DNA of 64,000 nucleotides, taken from Pleodorina starrii (lineage: Eukaryota > Chlorophyta > Chlorophyceae > Chlamydomonadales > Volvocaceae). The notes beneath the pieces are model-generated. The model had not been told where the DNA came from, made no database searches, and worked only from the letters and a program-made list of their open reading frames with translations. Position 1 is the first letter of the stretch. Each line of letters opens with the position of its first letter. The DNA is taken from contig BRXU01000005.1 of NCBI GenBank assembly GCA_030267565.1, positions 1,957,501 to 2,021,500 on the forward strand. The letters run 5' to 3'. A program made the position numbers and the translations under genes. Positions 10,693 to 24,154 of the stretch are shown one piece after another.

Positions 10693-13600
10693 ATGAACCC
10701 TTTGGAAGCTGAGGACGACTTTTGCCTGGATGAAGCGCGCGAGACGCTTTTCACGCTTCAGCGAGCATGTGAGCGCCACTCTGCAGTCTTGGGAAAGGTC
10801 GTGGAGGCCCTAAACAGGTCAGATCATCTGCGTGGTGCTTCGTCAGGCCGGTGACCTGGGGCGCCAACGCGCGAGTTCGCTCACTTCGAGCTTGAGACGC
10901 GGCATTTTGTTATCGAACAACTTGCGCAGCAAGCAGCCAGATGACGAGTGGCTCTTGGACGTTCTGGACGAGGCAGCGAAAGGCAAAGCTTTTCATGAGC
11001 AGCAGCTGCAGCTGTTCACCACCTTTCACGAGCGGGCGCACGCTTACGTGGAGGCAGTGCGGAATGAGGCAAATCAGCTGGCTTTCCAAGGTAGACAGCC
11101 GGCTCTTGCTTGCGGGCCTCCCCGGCCGCAGTAGACGACAGCAAGAGCAGGCCACGGACACGGTGACCAAGCAAGAGTACACCACGTACTTGACGAGCGG
11201 CTGGGACCCTCTGAGTCTGGCACCCCCATGTTACGCAGCCTTAAGACTGCCACCACGAGCCGTGTATGCGCTGGTGCGGGCAGCGTCCGGTCATGCATGG
11301 TCTGCGGCCAGAACATCCAACGTCCGCCACCTGAGCGTCAGGAGGGCACCAGGCGGGCCGCGCTCGCGCCGCGGTGTGCCGCCCCGCCACGAGCCATCTA
11401 CGCCCTGCCGCCCCGCCAGGAACCCTGCGGTCTAAGCCACACCACAATCCATACCCCTCCCCCGCCATGCATACGGTATGGCCCACAGCCCCGTTCACAA
11501 CATCATACATCACCATCCCCGCCACCGTCCTCAACCCATCCCATGAGCTTGCGCTCCCTCCCGCTCGGGCGTTAATGTCACTTCACCGCATGTCTGGCGC
11601 CGCGGTCGTCACGCCGCTGTGACGTGGCCGTGCACGTCGGACGGGGCGGCGGCGTCTTGCGGCCCTTTCGACGCGCCCACGGCGCGCCCGGCTTCAACCC
11701 ACTTCAGAGCTCGCGGGGGGCAACGGACAGGTGAGCGTATGACGGCCCTGCTGCCAGCCTGCGTGCCGGCCGGCCGTCTTGCCCCCCTCCCTGCCTCGAA
11801 CCGACCATCCCCGCCTGGCGCGCCTCTCGGCGCTGCGCCGCCTTGCATGGCCCTGCATGAGCTCCGCTGCCCCGCTGCTCGTGTCCCGATGGTGTATGCA
11901 GCAGCAGGCTCGTATCTGAATCCCCATCCTCGGCGCTCATCCCCATCCCGACCTCTCAGCTCGCCGGCTACTCAACCCCACAGCGCGCCAGCAACGGCCC
12001 GACCAGCGCGCAGCCGACAGCCGGCAGTCTGCCCATCGCGTAGACAACTGCAACTGACACTCTATGGCCCCCACCGACCGCCGAGCGGCACACGCATACA
12101 CGGCGCGCCACCTACTGCTGCCCGCCTGCCCCCGGGCTTATCTCGTCATGTCCACATCCATCCCCCATCTCCTCCTCCTCCTCCTCGTTGAGATGCTCCA
12201 CTGCATTCCCGTCGTGTGGCTGTATGTATTCGTACACCGCTGCAGCCCGAGGACGGCGAGGGCAGCGGCGGCGGCGACGAGGCGTCGACGTCGGGCTCGG
12301 CGGCGGCAGCGGATTCCGATGCGGCGGCGGCGACCGCGACGGCGATGCCCGCCGGCCAGCGGCGCAAGTCCAGCAAGATTGTGCACCCGGAGCTGCTCAA
12401 GTTCAAACTGGAGAAGCAGGCCAAGTGGGTTGCTCCAGGGCGGCTAGGGAGGGGCTCAGGAAAAAGGGGTGTGGTTTCACCTGTAGGGGCCTGCTGTAGG
12501 CCCACCGCGCAGGGGGCGAGGTGGGTCATTTTTTTAATGGCGAGGTTCGCCTAACAAGCAGTCAAGGGACGGCGGCGGAAGCTGCTGACTACGAGGTGCA
12601 GCGGAAGACCCCGAGCTGAGGCCCAGACGGCGAGGGGAGCACATGGCGCCGGTCGCGATTGGGGCGGGGGTGTGGTCGCTACCAGAGCAGCAGACTCTCA
12701 AGCTCGCCGTGCCCCCACCCGGTCTTGGCCACCAGGCCCGTCGTCCCCTGGCACCGGCGATGTCTGCAAAAGGCCGGCCCGGGTTGTTGGCTAGAGTTCA
12801 GCCCGGCCCGGCCTAGCCGCGTCAGTCTCGACCCACATCGACCCACGCTGGCTTTGGCTTGCGTCGACCCACGCCGACCGACCGGCCCCCGCGTGTGTTT
12901 ATGTGCGCGTACGACGCGCGTGTCGCGCCATGTACGACAGGATTCTGGGCAAGTACGGCGGAACTCCGGCGCTGGGCGCGGGCCTGGTGCTGCCGCGGCT
13001 GCAGCGGGACTCCATCCTCAAGGTCGGGGCGGAGGCGGGGGCAGGGGAATCAGGACGGAGGCGGGGGAAGATGGTGGGGAAGATGAGGCCGCGGCGGTGG
13101 AACGGAGGCTTGTGAAATGCGGGGCTTGCTGGGCACATGGGTGGTGGCTGAGGGAACCGATGATGCGGCTTTTGCCTCCGTGGCTCGTTGCTTTGCCTTC
13201 TTGGGCACAAGTCGGGGGTGCCAAACAAAGGGTGCCAAACCTTAGGGTCGCAGGCGTCCTGCGCGACCGGGCTTTTGACGGCACCTCCGGGCGCGGGGGC
13301 CTTCCGGCCTTTCCGCGGGCCAGCTGGGCCCAGGCGGGCGGCTGCCGGGCTCCCTGCTTGCGCCCGCGCGGCTTTACACACCGCTTTGCACATCGCGGTG
13401 GCATCCTGCGCCTCCGCGACCCCCAGCAGCAGCAGCAGATACGCCAGGAACATTCGGGGGGCGGGTGCGTTCTGCGTCGTGCGTTGCCAGCTTCAGGAGG
13501 GCGGGCCTCGGTCTCCGCCTTTGAGAGCCTGCTGCTGCTGTTGATGATGATGATGATGATGATGGGGGTGGGGGTGGTTGCCGCTCTCGTCCCGCCGCCG

Positions 13601-16466
13601 CCACCGCAGGCGACGGGCAGCCCGGCGGCTCGGGAGATCCACTACAGCAAAGTGGAGAAGAAGGACGCGTCGAACCTGGCGGAGGTGGGTGGGTGGGTGG
13701 GTGGGTGTGCCGGTCGCGGTGCGCCACACGCAATGGCCGTCCAAGCGCTGTCGGCACGGCGCGCTGGCTCGGCGGGCGGCACCGCACGCGCAGGAACGCG
13801 AGCGCGTGGGTGCCTGAGGGGCATCGTGCGTAGACTCGACGCCTGGAGGGCGCAAACTTGCGGTGTCGTGTACATGCCATGCCGTACGTGGTCACGGGCG
13901 CACGTGATCATTACCGGGGATGGCAGCACTTGTGCACTGAAAACACCCGCACGCGCTTCACTCCTGCTCTCATTCTGCCGACGCACACACATACACACAC
14001 ACATATGCTCACACACAATATCCGACGATGCTTCCTCCCTTCCCCGCGCTGTCCTTCGCTGGCCCTCTCTCTCTCTCTGCATTCCCCGCCGCCAGGTGAT
14101 GCGGTTCAAGGTTCGCAAGGGCGAGGACGATGCGGCCAACGGCGGCATCCCCGCGCCTAGCCCCTGGCAGGCGGAGCTCAGCGCCAAGAAGGTGCGGCAC
14201 CGGGGGCGCGAGGAGAGCGCTCCGGTCCGGCGGTAATCACGATAGATGGCTTTGTGAAAGTAGTATTAAGTAGATGGATGGTTGTTGTAAAAGTAGAACA
14301 AGGGTGCGGCGGGCCGCGGCAGCTGGCGGGCTTCCAGGTTCTGACCTGATCGGGGCTCTCATGTGCGGTGCTGCGCCGGGGCCTATCCTGCTACCGGTGG
14401 CGGTTGGTTGGGAGGGACGACGCGGCTCGGCTCGGCTCGGCCTTTCTCTCGGACATCGGCGCTTGCAAGAAACGGCGCGCCGCCTCCTTGTCCTTCCGCA
14501 TCGTCCTTTGCCTACATTTGCCTGTTTTTGCTTGCCTTTGTTCAGGGCTTTGTGCCCGAGGGTTTGCCCTAAATCGACTTGATTTCGCCCCTTTCACCGC
14601 CCGCCCGTTCGCTCGAGACTGTCCTCTCGGCTCGCGATTTCGGATCCTTTAGCCTGCTGCACTCCCCGCCCCCCGCCGCCCGCCGCCCATCGCTGCGCTT
14701 TCATCTTTACTCCTCCCGACGGCCTGGCGTGGACCCCCCTGCGCCCTGCAGGGCAAGTCAGCCCTAGACGGGACGGACCAGAAGGACCAGGTCACCCCCT
14801 CCACCCGCTCTCATGCGGTGTACGCCGAGGAGCTGGGGGGTGAGTCACTCCTGAGGGGGAAGATACCATGCCCGGGGCCATCCGGCATGGGTTTTAGGGT
14901 TTTTTAGGTAGACTACGCAAGGAGGACAGGGGGCGCCGCGGCTGGATGCATATGGCCTGTGCCACGGCGCAGGACGCTGTCAAACGGGTCCTCAAGACGC
15001 GGTGAGGGGCGCCATCCGCCGATTGCCTGACGCGTGGGGCACCACCCGGGTTCGTTGGGCGCCACCCGGAACCCGGATTCATTCATTGGGCGTCATCCGC
15101 TGCCCCCTATCCGCCCCTGCACTGCAGGCGTTCTTCAGCAGCGGCAGGCGGCACTGGAGGAGGCCATGGAGGCGCACAAGGCCACACCGGCAGCGGCGGA
15201 CGCCGGGCCCAAGATCTCGGCCGACGCGATGGGCGAGCTGGCGGAGAAGCTGAGGCGCCGGCAGTCGGCCGCCAAGCAGGTGAGGGCGCGCGGGGGCCCT
15301 ACACGCGCCGACGCGCGCAGCGGCAGCGGCAGCGGCTTGTTCCCGGTGTCAGGGAGACTGTACCATCGGTTGCGGTTGCGGCTGCACCGCGTAGCGAATA
15401 GACTGGGCACATACACAGGAGGCTGGGCAATGCGTGACGGTGGTGGCGATGGGGGCGTGTCAGGGTACTTGCAACATAACAGGCCCGCGCGCACCGCTTC
15501 TTCAGTCAGTCGCCAAACGGTACCGCGCAGCCTCCACGCCCTCCGCACCTTACGAAAGCAACTGCCTGAAATGCAATGACCTTGCAAAGCCTGTTCCGGT
15601 TGGCCTTGCGTGCCAGCACGAATGCCACCTCAACTGCGCTCGCGCTGCCACTGCCTTTCCCGTGTGTTGCCGGACAGATGGAGGAGGCGGAGGCGGCCGC
15701 GGCGGCGGAGGCCGCAGAGGCGGAGGCGCCGGCTACGACCCCCGCCTGGAGCAACGCCGCCGCGCCGTTCGGCGGAGAGCTGACGGCGGCGCTGCAGCGG
15801 CGGGCAGAGCAGCAGCGTCAGCCAACCAGCAGCGGCGGCGGTAGCGGCGACGGCAGAGGCGGGCCAGAGGCCTCAGCGTCTGCCGTGCCTCAACCGGGAG
15901 CCGCCGCCGCCGCTGGGCAAGTGAAGCCGCTTGCTACGCCGTCGCCGACCGCTAGGCAACCGGGGGCTCGTCCGTCCGGCGCTTCGGCCTCCACATCTTC
16001 TGCGGCGCCAGCGACGCCGGCAGGCGGCTTTGTCACGCCGGTGAGCCGCGGGCCGTGTTAAGCGATCTGCTTTTTAGATCGGATCCGTTGGTCATTTTTA
16101 CGGTACTCCGTGGGTTGGTGACTGAGCGCCGTTTGGCCCCTCTCCGTGGAGCCGTCGCCGCGCATGGTACCGTAAGCCAACCCTCGTGGATCCCCTCGCC
16201 GACCAGGGGCTTGGTCTCACCAGGATACGGTACGAGTGTGTTCCCATTTCATTTCCCTTGTCAACGGTGCTGCCGCGCACGTAATGCAGGCGGGCGCTCC
16301 GCGCCGCTCCACGCCGCCGACGGGCGGCATGTCTGGCATGGCGTCCACGCCGCCCGGGGCGGCGGCGGCGGCCAACAACGAGCTACAGGAGAAGCTGCGG
16401 CGGCGCCTGTCGGCCCTGGACGGCCAGACGCCCTCGCCGCCGCCACCGCCGCCGCCGGCGTCGTAG
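10693..16466 (+). CDS. Uncharacterised protein (about 531 aa) with repeated short charged helices
   Basis: No family recognised. Exons with matching phases: 10693-10817, 10930-11090, 11176-11273, 12246-12424, 12941-13022, 13610-13684, 14096-14191, 14752-14839, 15128-15279, 15678-16040, 16290-16466 (TAG). The last eight exons are well supported. The first three have a coherent frame (MNPLEAEDDFCLDEARETLF...), but their link to 12246 across a 972-bp intron is tentative; they could be a separate gene. The N-terminus looks helical and acidic. The middle has a basic stretch (RRKSSKIVHPELLKFKLEKQ, about 170-187). The C-terminal half is Ala/Gly/Pro-rich and disordered, but carries three related helices: GELAEKLRRRQSA (about 337-350), GELTAALQRRAEQ and NELQEKLRRRLSALDG. 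It ends in a Pro-rich tail. The repeated helices suggest a repeated binding site for one partner, identity unknown. Confidence 0.6.
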
Positions 16467-17659
16467 CGTTGGCACGCCGCCGGCGTGGTAGCGACGCCTC
16501 ATCAGCGAGGCTTGCCTCTGCACGGGTAGCGCCCATCAGAGGTGCCCCTCGTGCTCATGTAGTCGTTTTTTTATACAGGTGGCATTGCAGGGGTGGTGCA
16601 GGGGTGACGCGCTCGCGTCATCGCGCTCGTGTCTGCAGGGCTGGTCCTTGCTTTTTGTTGGGTGTGTGTGTCGCAGGCGTCTATATGGAATGGATCGAAG
16701 TAGGCAGGCACGGCAATGTAGGCACGGCAGGTCATGTACACGTCCGCGGACTCTTTTGTCTTAGCATCATCGCAATGGCCGTCGCGCGTCGTGGGGGTGG
16801 ATCATCGCGTTTCACGGTACGGATAATTACGTGCTTGTTCTTGTCTTTTGGCACTTGCCACCGTAACAAAAGTATGTCACCAACAACAGTTCGTTTTACC
16901 TCTCTTCATGAGGGTCACATACCGGTACCAGAGCGCCGCGGGTGCGCAACAAAAAGCTGCTATGGGGGTTGACCAACCCAAGAATGTAAATGACGTACTC
17001 AGCCACTGCCAAAACTCCCCAGCGCCCGGCTCGCTCGCCCCATAGCCGATGCAGCAGCCCATGGCGCGTGCACCCCCAACACCCCTCCCCTCTCCCCCAA
17101 CACCACCACCGTGTGCCTCCTTGTGGGGGGCCGGAGCCCGCCGCCGATTGGGAGGCCGCATGGCAAATTCCCCCGTGGTTGCGGGTTTCTTAGCTTTCCC
17201 CCCGGGCTTGCTCGTTCCTGGTCGCCTCCGGTGCAGTGCAGTGCACGAAGGGCTAGCTGGCCCGTTGGCTCTACTCTTCTAGAGTTTGGATCCCACTAAC
17301 AACAACAACAACAACAACACCTCCAGCATGCGCTGGCCCTACCCCGCCAAGCCGCCGTTCGTTTATGTCCGCAAGAAAGCTCTTCTGAAACGCCGCTGCG
17401 CTGTGCTGTGGTGCCTCCTCGGTGCTGAACCCCACCCCACCCCACCCACGCACGGACCGCGGAGGGCAGCGAGCATGCGGAGCATCTCCCTCCAGGGATG
17501 AGCCCTTGAGTCGGCGGGACGGCAGCCCGCCGGCAGTCAACGCGTTTCGCCGCCGTCGGCGGGTGTGGCCACGCCGCCGTCGGCGGGTGCGGTGCCGCCG
17601 GTGCTCCGGACGGAGCCCTGTAGCACCGCCGGTTCAGGGCCAGGGCCCTGAAGCAATCC
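16467..17659. other. Tail-to-tail intergenic region
   Basis: Space between two convergent genes. It holds the probable 3' UTR of the left gene (to about 17000) and the 3' region of the giant minus-strand gene. A short AAC-repeat lies at about 17297-17318. No TTACA (reverse TGTAA) was found below the stop at 17660 before the left gene's signal, so the 3' end of the giant gene is undefined. Confidence 0.45.
16985..16989 (+). terminator. Probable polyadenylation signal TGTAA
   Basis: TGTAA, the usual volvocine algal polyadenylation signal, lies about 520 bases after the TAG at 16466 and is the first such word downstream of that stop. No other evidence for the transcript end. Confidence 0.4.
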
Positions 17660-20600
17660 TCAACACCCACCACCACCACCGTCGCCATCACCACCACCAC
17701 CACCACCACCAGTACGCCCTCCACCGCCGCCGCCGCCGCTTTCGATTCCTTTACCACCTTCCGTGACCCTGGGTGAATCGCCCTCCAGATCCGCCTCCGC
17801 CACCACAGCCATCGCGGCGGCGCCGGTGCGGCGGCCGGACCGTACCACCGTCAGCGACGGCAGCGGGCCAGCGGCGGCGCTCGCCGTCGCCGTCACCGCC
17901 ACCGGCGCCGCCGCTGCCGGCGACGGCGGCTCCGTCGCCGTCGTGGCCCAGGGCTGGTGCTGTGCCGCGAGCTTTGCGTTGAGGCTCCTGCTGCGGACTG
18001 TCGACAGCAGTGACGAGCTGAGGCCGCCGACGCCACCGCCGTCTTCATAGCCGCCAGTCAGATCGCCCGACTGCGTCCAAAGCTGGTCCGCCGATACCTG
18101 GGATCCGGGGACCCAAAGACTCCGCAAGCTGTGGTGCTCTGTTCCCAGTGTACGACCGTGGGAGGCTGAATGGGACGGGCCGGCGCCCGAGGCAGCGGAT
18201 CCCGCTACCCTGCGCCGCTGGCGCCAGCCCTGGGACTCCGTCTCCGTGAGATCCGTACGGCAGGAGATGTGGCTGTAGTACGACTGGCTGGACAAACGGT
18301 CCGCGCCGCCTCCGATGCCGCAACCGGCGCCGTCGTAAGTCGGGGCCGAGCTGCGATCGATGACGGACTGCAGCGAGCGCAGCGAGAAGGCCGACGTGCG
18401 CTCGCTGTACGACACGCCGGTGTGGGACGGACGATCCGTACAGTCGTCGGCGGCGCCGTCGACCTCGGTGTCGAAGCTGGTGGTGAACTGCAGCGAGTGC
18501 TTGTGCACACCAAAATCGCTTGCACTGGCGGCAGCAGCGGCGGCGGCGGCGGCGACGGAAGGTTGGACGTCCTGCCGTGACTCCACGCCCGGAATAACCG
18601 CCCAGCACCGCTCTATCCCGCCCTGCAGCCCGTGTGGCGCCGTTGCGGCCGCCGCCGCCGCCGTCGCCGTCGCCGCCGCTGCTGCAGCCGTCGGTGACGG
18701 CGTTCGGCCTGGTGCCGTCGCCGCTGCCGCCGCCACCTCGCCGTTGTGCCCCGGACCTTCCGCACCGTCGTCCGCGCTACTGCACAACTCCGAATTTGGC
18801 CTTTCAGCTCGCGCGCTGCTCTGCTGAACTCCCGCCACCAGCCCCTCGCCTCTGACGCCGGCCTCCATATCACTGACGGCGCCGTGGGCCAACTCGGCGC
18901 CGGGGTCACACTCGGTGCCCTGCGTGCCTCTGTTTAAAAACCCATCGCTGTAAGTGCGCGGCTGATGCCGCTGCCGCCGCCAGCCCAGCGGCGACGCCAG
19001 GCCCGCCAAGTTGTCACCGCCGCCGCTGCCGCTGCCACCGCCGCCAAGCGGCGCAGCGGCCTCGAGATTCGAGGCGCCTTGGCTTCGGCGGCGGTTGATC
19101 AGCCTCGCGGTTCGGTCTGACGCTGACGCCGGCGCCGAAACCATCATGGCTCCCGACGGCGCAGCAAACGCCGGCGCTATCGCATTTGCCGCGATGTCAA
19201 GGCCCTCCAAGCCCGCCAGTCTGGCGCTTGCTGGGGAGCCGGCGAGGCCGTCGCCTAGCGACGCGACCAGGGAGGCAGCCCCGCTGAGGCCGCCGCGGGA
19301 GCTGGCGGTGTGGCTGAGGGCACGCAGGGCCGTGGCCGCGGCCAAAGACGACGACGAAAGCACCGCGGCGGCGGCGCTGCCGGCGCCGCCGGCGCTGCCG
19401 GCGGCCGCCGCCGCGCCCGAAAACAGCGACGAGGAGGCGCAGCGAGCTGCGGCGGCGGCGGCCGCCAGGCCGCCGCGCAAGGTGGGTGTCGTACTGCTGC
19501 TTCCGGCGGCGTGGCTGGCTCCTGGGCTGGCAAAGGGCGTGGCGGCGGGGGTAGTGGCGCCACTGCTGCCCAAGCCGAAGTACGGCAGAAGAGAGACGAA
19601 GGGCGTGGCGGCAGCGCCGCCTTCGCCGCCGCCGCCAACACTGCCGCCGACCCCGCCGCCTCCGCCGCCATCGTCATCGCTGAGGCCAGTGCTCATGCCA
19701 AGGCGTCCACGGTGGGACCCGGCGCCACAGCTGCGCTCGCTTGCGCCGCTAAAAAGCTGGGAAAGGCACCACAGCTCCTTGTCTGCCGCTTCTGCTGCTG
19801 CGGCGGCAGCTTGTGTCGCCGTGGCGCCGCCGCTGCCGCCATCACCACCACCGTCACCACAGCCGCCGTCGTCACCGCCGCCGCCTGTGCTCGCGCAGCG
19901 GGAAAGGCTGCTGGACGCACGGATTGGCCGCAGGGAGTAGTGGTGGCCAAGCGACGGCCCAGCCTGGTCTGGCGGCCCTTGCAGGCGCTGCTGCCGCTGT
20001 CCATGCCGCCGCTGCTGACTTCCGTCGGTGGCACCGAGCTCACCGCCTGCTATGGAGCTCGCGTTGGTGAGGTCGGGGGGAACACGGAAGGGCAACGTCA
20101 CCGGAGAAGAGCTGCCGTCGCCACCGCCGCCGCAGCCGTCGTCGTCGTCGACGCCACCACCACCGCTGCACAGCGACTCGGCAGCCGCTGCCGCCGCCGC
20201 CGCCGCTGCCTTGTCCTCCCAGCCGGCATCCCGGTCGGCTGCCGCGACGTCAAGCTCCGGCCGCAGCTGTGACTCCCGCGACGCACGCGGCGGCGGCTGG
20301 GTGAGATGCGGCGCCGGCACAGGTGCCGGATCCCGCTGCAGGGAGATGGCGGGCGGCCTGCAGGGGGCGCAGCGGTCGTGAGCGGGCCGATCGCCAAACC
20401 CTAAAACCTTAAGTCAACCTTCGAACCCCAAGACCGCAAGTCGCCCCCACCTGCGGCTGCGCTCGGCCTCGTCCCCTGACTCGCGCGTCCCCGCGTCCCA
20501 GATGACGTGCAGGGGATTCCACATTGTCGTGATTGTGGGCAGCGACGGCAGCTGTGGCGGCTCATCAGCCGCCGCCGCCGCCGCCGCCGCCGGCGGGCCG

Positions 20601-22379
20601 CCGCCGCGAGCGCGGCTGGCGCCCCGCTGGAGAATGGCCTGGAGGATGTGGGAGATGTTGCCCGCCTCCTGCACGCGTTTGGGGCGGTGGGTTTAGGCTG
20701 GGTGTGCGTGCGCAGCTGCGCATGTGCACGGCGGGACGAGGCACGAGGGTGGCATGCAGGACGTGTGCTGCAGGACGCACACGCACACACACAGGCGCGT
20801 GCCTTGGCGCGGCATGGCGGGCCGTGCGCAGGCAGGCCAGGCCACGCCGAGCCAAACCGAACCAAAGCGGAAAAGATTGAATTGAATCAGATCGATTCGC
20901 AAGTTTAATGTGCCAAAGTTGAAACCAAAAACGCAGAAAACACCGGCCACGGTTATCACGGTAAGTCTACATCAGAATATCACGGCCGTCCATTGTACGA
21001 CGGTTCATCGCCGGTCGCGGCTGACCTCACCTCGGGTGTCTTGCAGCGGCCCAGCTGCGCCGTTAGCTCCAGCTCCGTGCGTCGCAAGATGGCGCTGAGG
21101 CTCTGCGGGCGACCGGGTCCAGAGACGACAGGCGAACAGGCGAAGTGGGACAGCGTCCGGTTCTCAAGATCTCAACGGCCGTTACCGTTCGGCAAGGGCA
21201 AGGGCACAGGGAGCCGCGCATTAGGCAAGAAGGGGCACCGTAACACCGATGGACAACGACCGTGTCAGGCAGGCCTTTGAGGCGGCGGCTGGCGCTGCCC
21301 CTTGCCAGCGATCCTAGATTCACACACGCCCAGATCCCGGAAGCGCAGACTCCTTTGCGAAACACGGACGCAAAAGGCGGACCGGGCTGCGTCCTGTTGA
21401 GTGCGGACCCAATGGGTCACATGGGACGAGCAGCCTAAAGAGAGGCGCCTGAAGGGCTGCTGGCCCGCGATGCAGCACCGAACCAGCCCTTGCGGTGCAC
21501 GTCATCGCGCCCCTTTCCCTCCCCCTGTTTCAGCCCGCCCGCGATGCACCTGCGGCTCCCCCTCAGAGTCGGCACCGCCAGCGGCGGCGGCACCAGACTC
21601 CTGCGCCGCCACGACCAGTTTGTCCACCTCGCTGTCCCAATCGGCGTCCTGGTGCTGATAGAAGGGCGAAGTTGACGGCACCCAGTACCCTCCGAAGACC
21701 AACGGGGATTGCTGCGGCTGCTGCTGCCGCCGCTGCTGCGGATGCTGTAGCTGCGGCTGTGGGTGTTGCTGTGTGTGCTGCGGCCCAGCCGTGTCTTGAT
21801 GCAGTGGAAATGGCGCACCCTGACCCGGCTCCCCAGTCGCCACCGACACGGCAGCCGACGGCCGTGGCGGCGCGGGAATGGCGGCCGCGATGGAGGCGGC
21901 GGCAGGAGCCGCAGCGGGGGCTGGAGTAAGCCCGCTACCGCCCCCGGCGCCGCCGGCGGCAGCAGCCCCCGGCGGTGGTGCCTCCGGTACCCTGGGGCTG
22001 CCACCCGGCGACAGCACGGGTGAAGTGCGGGCCTTGTGGGGCAGCTGGCGGCCACGCGGCTCCTGATGCTGGTGAAGTTGATGCTGCAACAGCAGCTGCT
22101 GCTGCATCTGCTGCGGCTGCTGGGGTGATGGTGGATGGCCGATCGAGTGGTGAGAGCCGGGGGCACTGCCGGTGGCCGCTTCGCCGCCACCGCCACCGCC
22201 ACCGCCACCGCCGTAGCAACCGGTGGAGCCGATACAATCGCTCTGCAAGCTGGTGCGCCCCATACCAACAACCTCTCGTTGTCGGTTGGGGTCCGACAGG
22301 GCGGGCGTTGACTGCAGCAGCAGTGAGGGTGATGGCGGCGCGCAGCGATCCAAGTGCTGCTGCAGCAGCTGCTGTTGTG

Positions 22380-22410
<31 letters not shown>

Positions 22411-24113
22411 TCGCTGCGGTGACAGTGGCCGAAGAGGCCACACGCCCCCTGCCGCCAGGTGAAAGGGGCCAAACGAAGATGCACATGTGCGGCTCGGTTG
22501 GGTCAGTCCCGGCGCCGGGCTCGTCGCCGCCCGTGCGGCTGCGGACGGCACTGGCGTCGGCGACGGCGGTGTCGCACTGACTGCGGCATTAGATTGCTGC
22601 TGCTGCTGTTGCTGTTGCTGTTGTTGCTGTTGTTGCTGTTGTTGCTGTTGTTGCTGTTGTTGCTGTTGTTGTTGTTGTTGTTGGGCGGCAGCCAGCCGCC
22701 GAGCGCTCCTGCGGCTGAAGGTGGAGGCGCGCCGCGTTGACGCCGCGCCGGACGCCTGCGCCGCCACCTCCGCGGCGGCGTTCACTGCGGCGACCGCCTC
22801 AGGCTCGTCCCATTCCGACATGGGTGTATTGTAGTACAGCGGATGGCTCGGCCCGGGAAGCGCCGCCTCGATGACACGCGGACCCCGCTGCTGGCCGCCG
22901 TCACCATCGCCGCCGCCGTCGCCGCCGCCGCCACCCATGGCTGCCGCCGTCGCCCGGCGGGCGTGTACGGCCCTGACGGAGCTCGCCGTAGTGCTGACGC
23001 TGCGGAACCCGCCACCGCCGCCAGCGGCGACGGCGACGGCCATTTCGGAAAGCGGCGGCGGCTGCGACTGGCAGGCCGCCGCCGCCATGGCGCGTGCGTG
23101 TACCATCATGAAATCGTCTGTACGGCAGCCGATGGTCCTTCGAAGGTCGCCTGCCGTCCCGGCCGGCGGAGCGAAGTCCGCGTCCATCAAGTCCAACCCG
23201 TTGGGAGCAGACAGCCGGCCGCAGCGGCCGGCCGTTGAGCGTGGCGCGCCGTGCACCGACGCTGACGCCGACAGCAACGCCAACGCAGCCAGACCTGGGC
23301 CAGTGGCGGCTCCGGGGAACGGCACGGAAGCCGTTCGGGCGGTGGCGCCGCCGGCGCCGCCGCGCACAATGCTGGGCGACCGCTGCTGCTGCTGCTGCCG
23401 CTGCTGCTGCCGCTGCTGCTGGTCCGGCGCCAGGGGCACCGGATCGGGTGCAGCAGACCGGGGCCTCGCCCCAGAGTATTGCGGACTGGCTGGAGTGGAG
23501 AGGCTGAAGGCGGGGGATGCGGGGCCCTGGGGTGTTGCTGTGACGGGAGTGGCCGAAGGGCTGACCGCCGGTGGCGTGGCGGCGGCGGCGGCGGCGGCGG
23601 CGGCGCCGTTGCAGATGCCGATGCTGCGGCGGGAGTACACCGGCGACGTCATGCCGTGCACGGAGGAGGATTGGATGAGCACGCCAGCCTGAAGAGGACG
23701 GGGCGGGGATCGGGATTGTACAGAAGATACCGCAGCGGAGGGACGGAGACGGGAACGGTTCAACGGTACGGTCTCCGCGGGCTGCAGTACAGAGCATTCG
23801 ACCCCGATCCAAAGGCGAGCCCCGATTCAAGGGCCTTCGGGAGGGTAAAAGCAAGAAGATACCGCAGCGTCCGGGCGGGACGCATGGCCTGATGACAGGA
23901 CGACACCGGTATCTGCCCCTAAAACCTCAAAACCGTAAAACCGTGAAACCCTCTGCCGCGCACGCACCTGCATGGACCCGCCGTCAGCTGCGGACCGCGG
24001 CCGCCACACGAAGCCCGCCGCCGCCCCAGCGCGCTCCGCCTGCGCCTGCTGTACCGCCGCGCCGCCGCCGCCGAGGCGCCATCCGAGCCGCTGCTGCTGA
24101 TGGGACCCCGCAA

Positions 24114-24154
<41 letters not shown>

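Noticed and set aside
12659..14236. 525-codon open frame on plus
   Set aside because: It spans several exons and introns of the 10.7-16.5 kb gene; only short parts match the phase-consistent exons, and most of it is intronic GC-rich sequence without stops.
21435..22484. Overlapping minus-strand frame rich in Ser/Arg/His
   Set aside because: Shadow of the 713-codon cyclase-tail exon 21550-23688, which agrees in phase with both neighbours.
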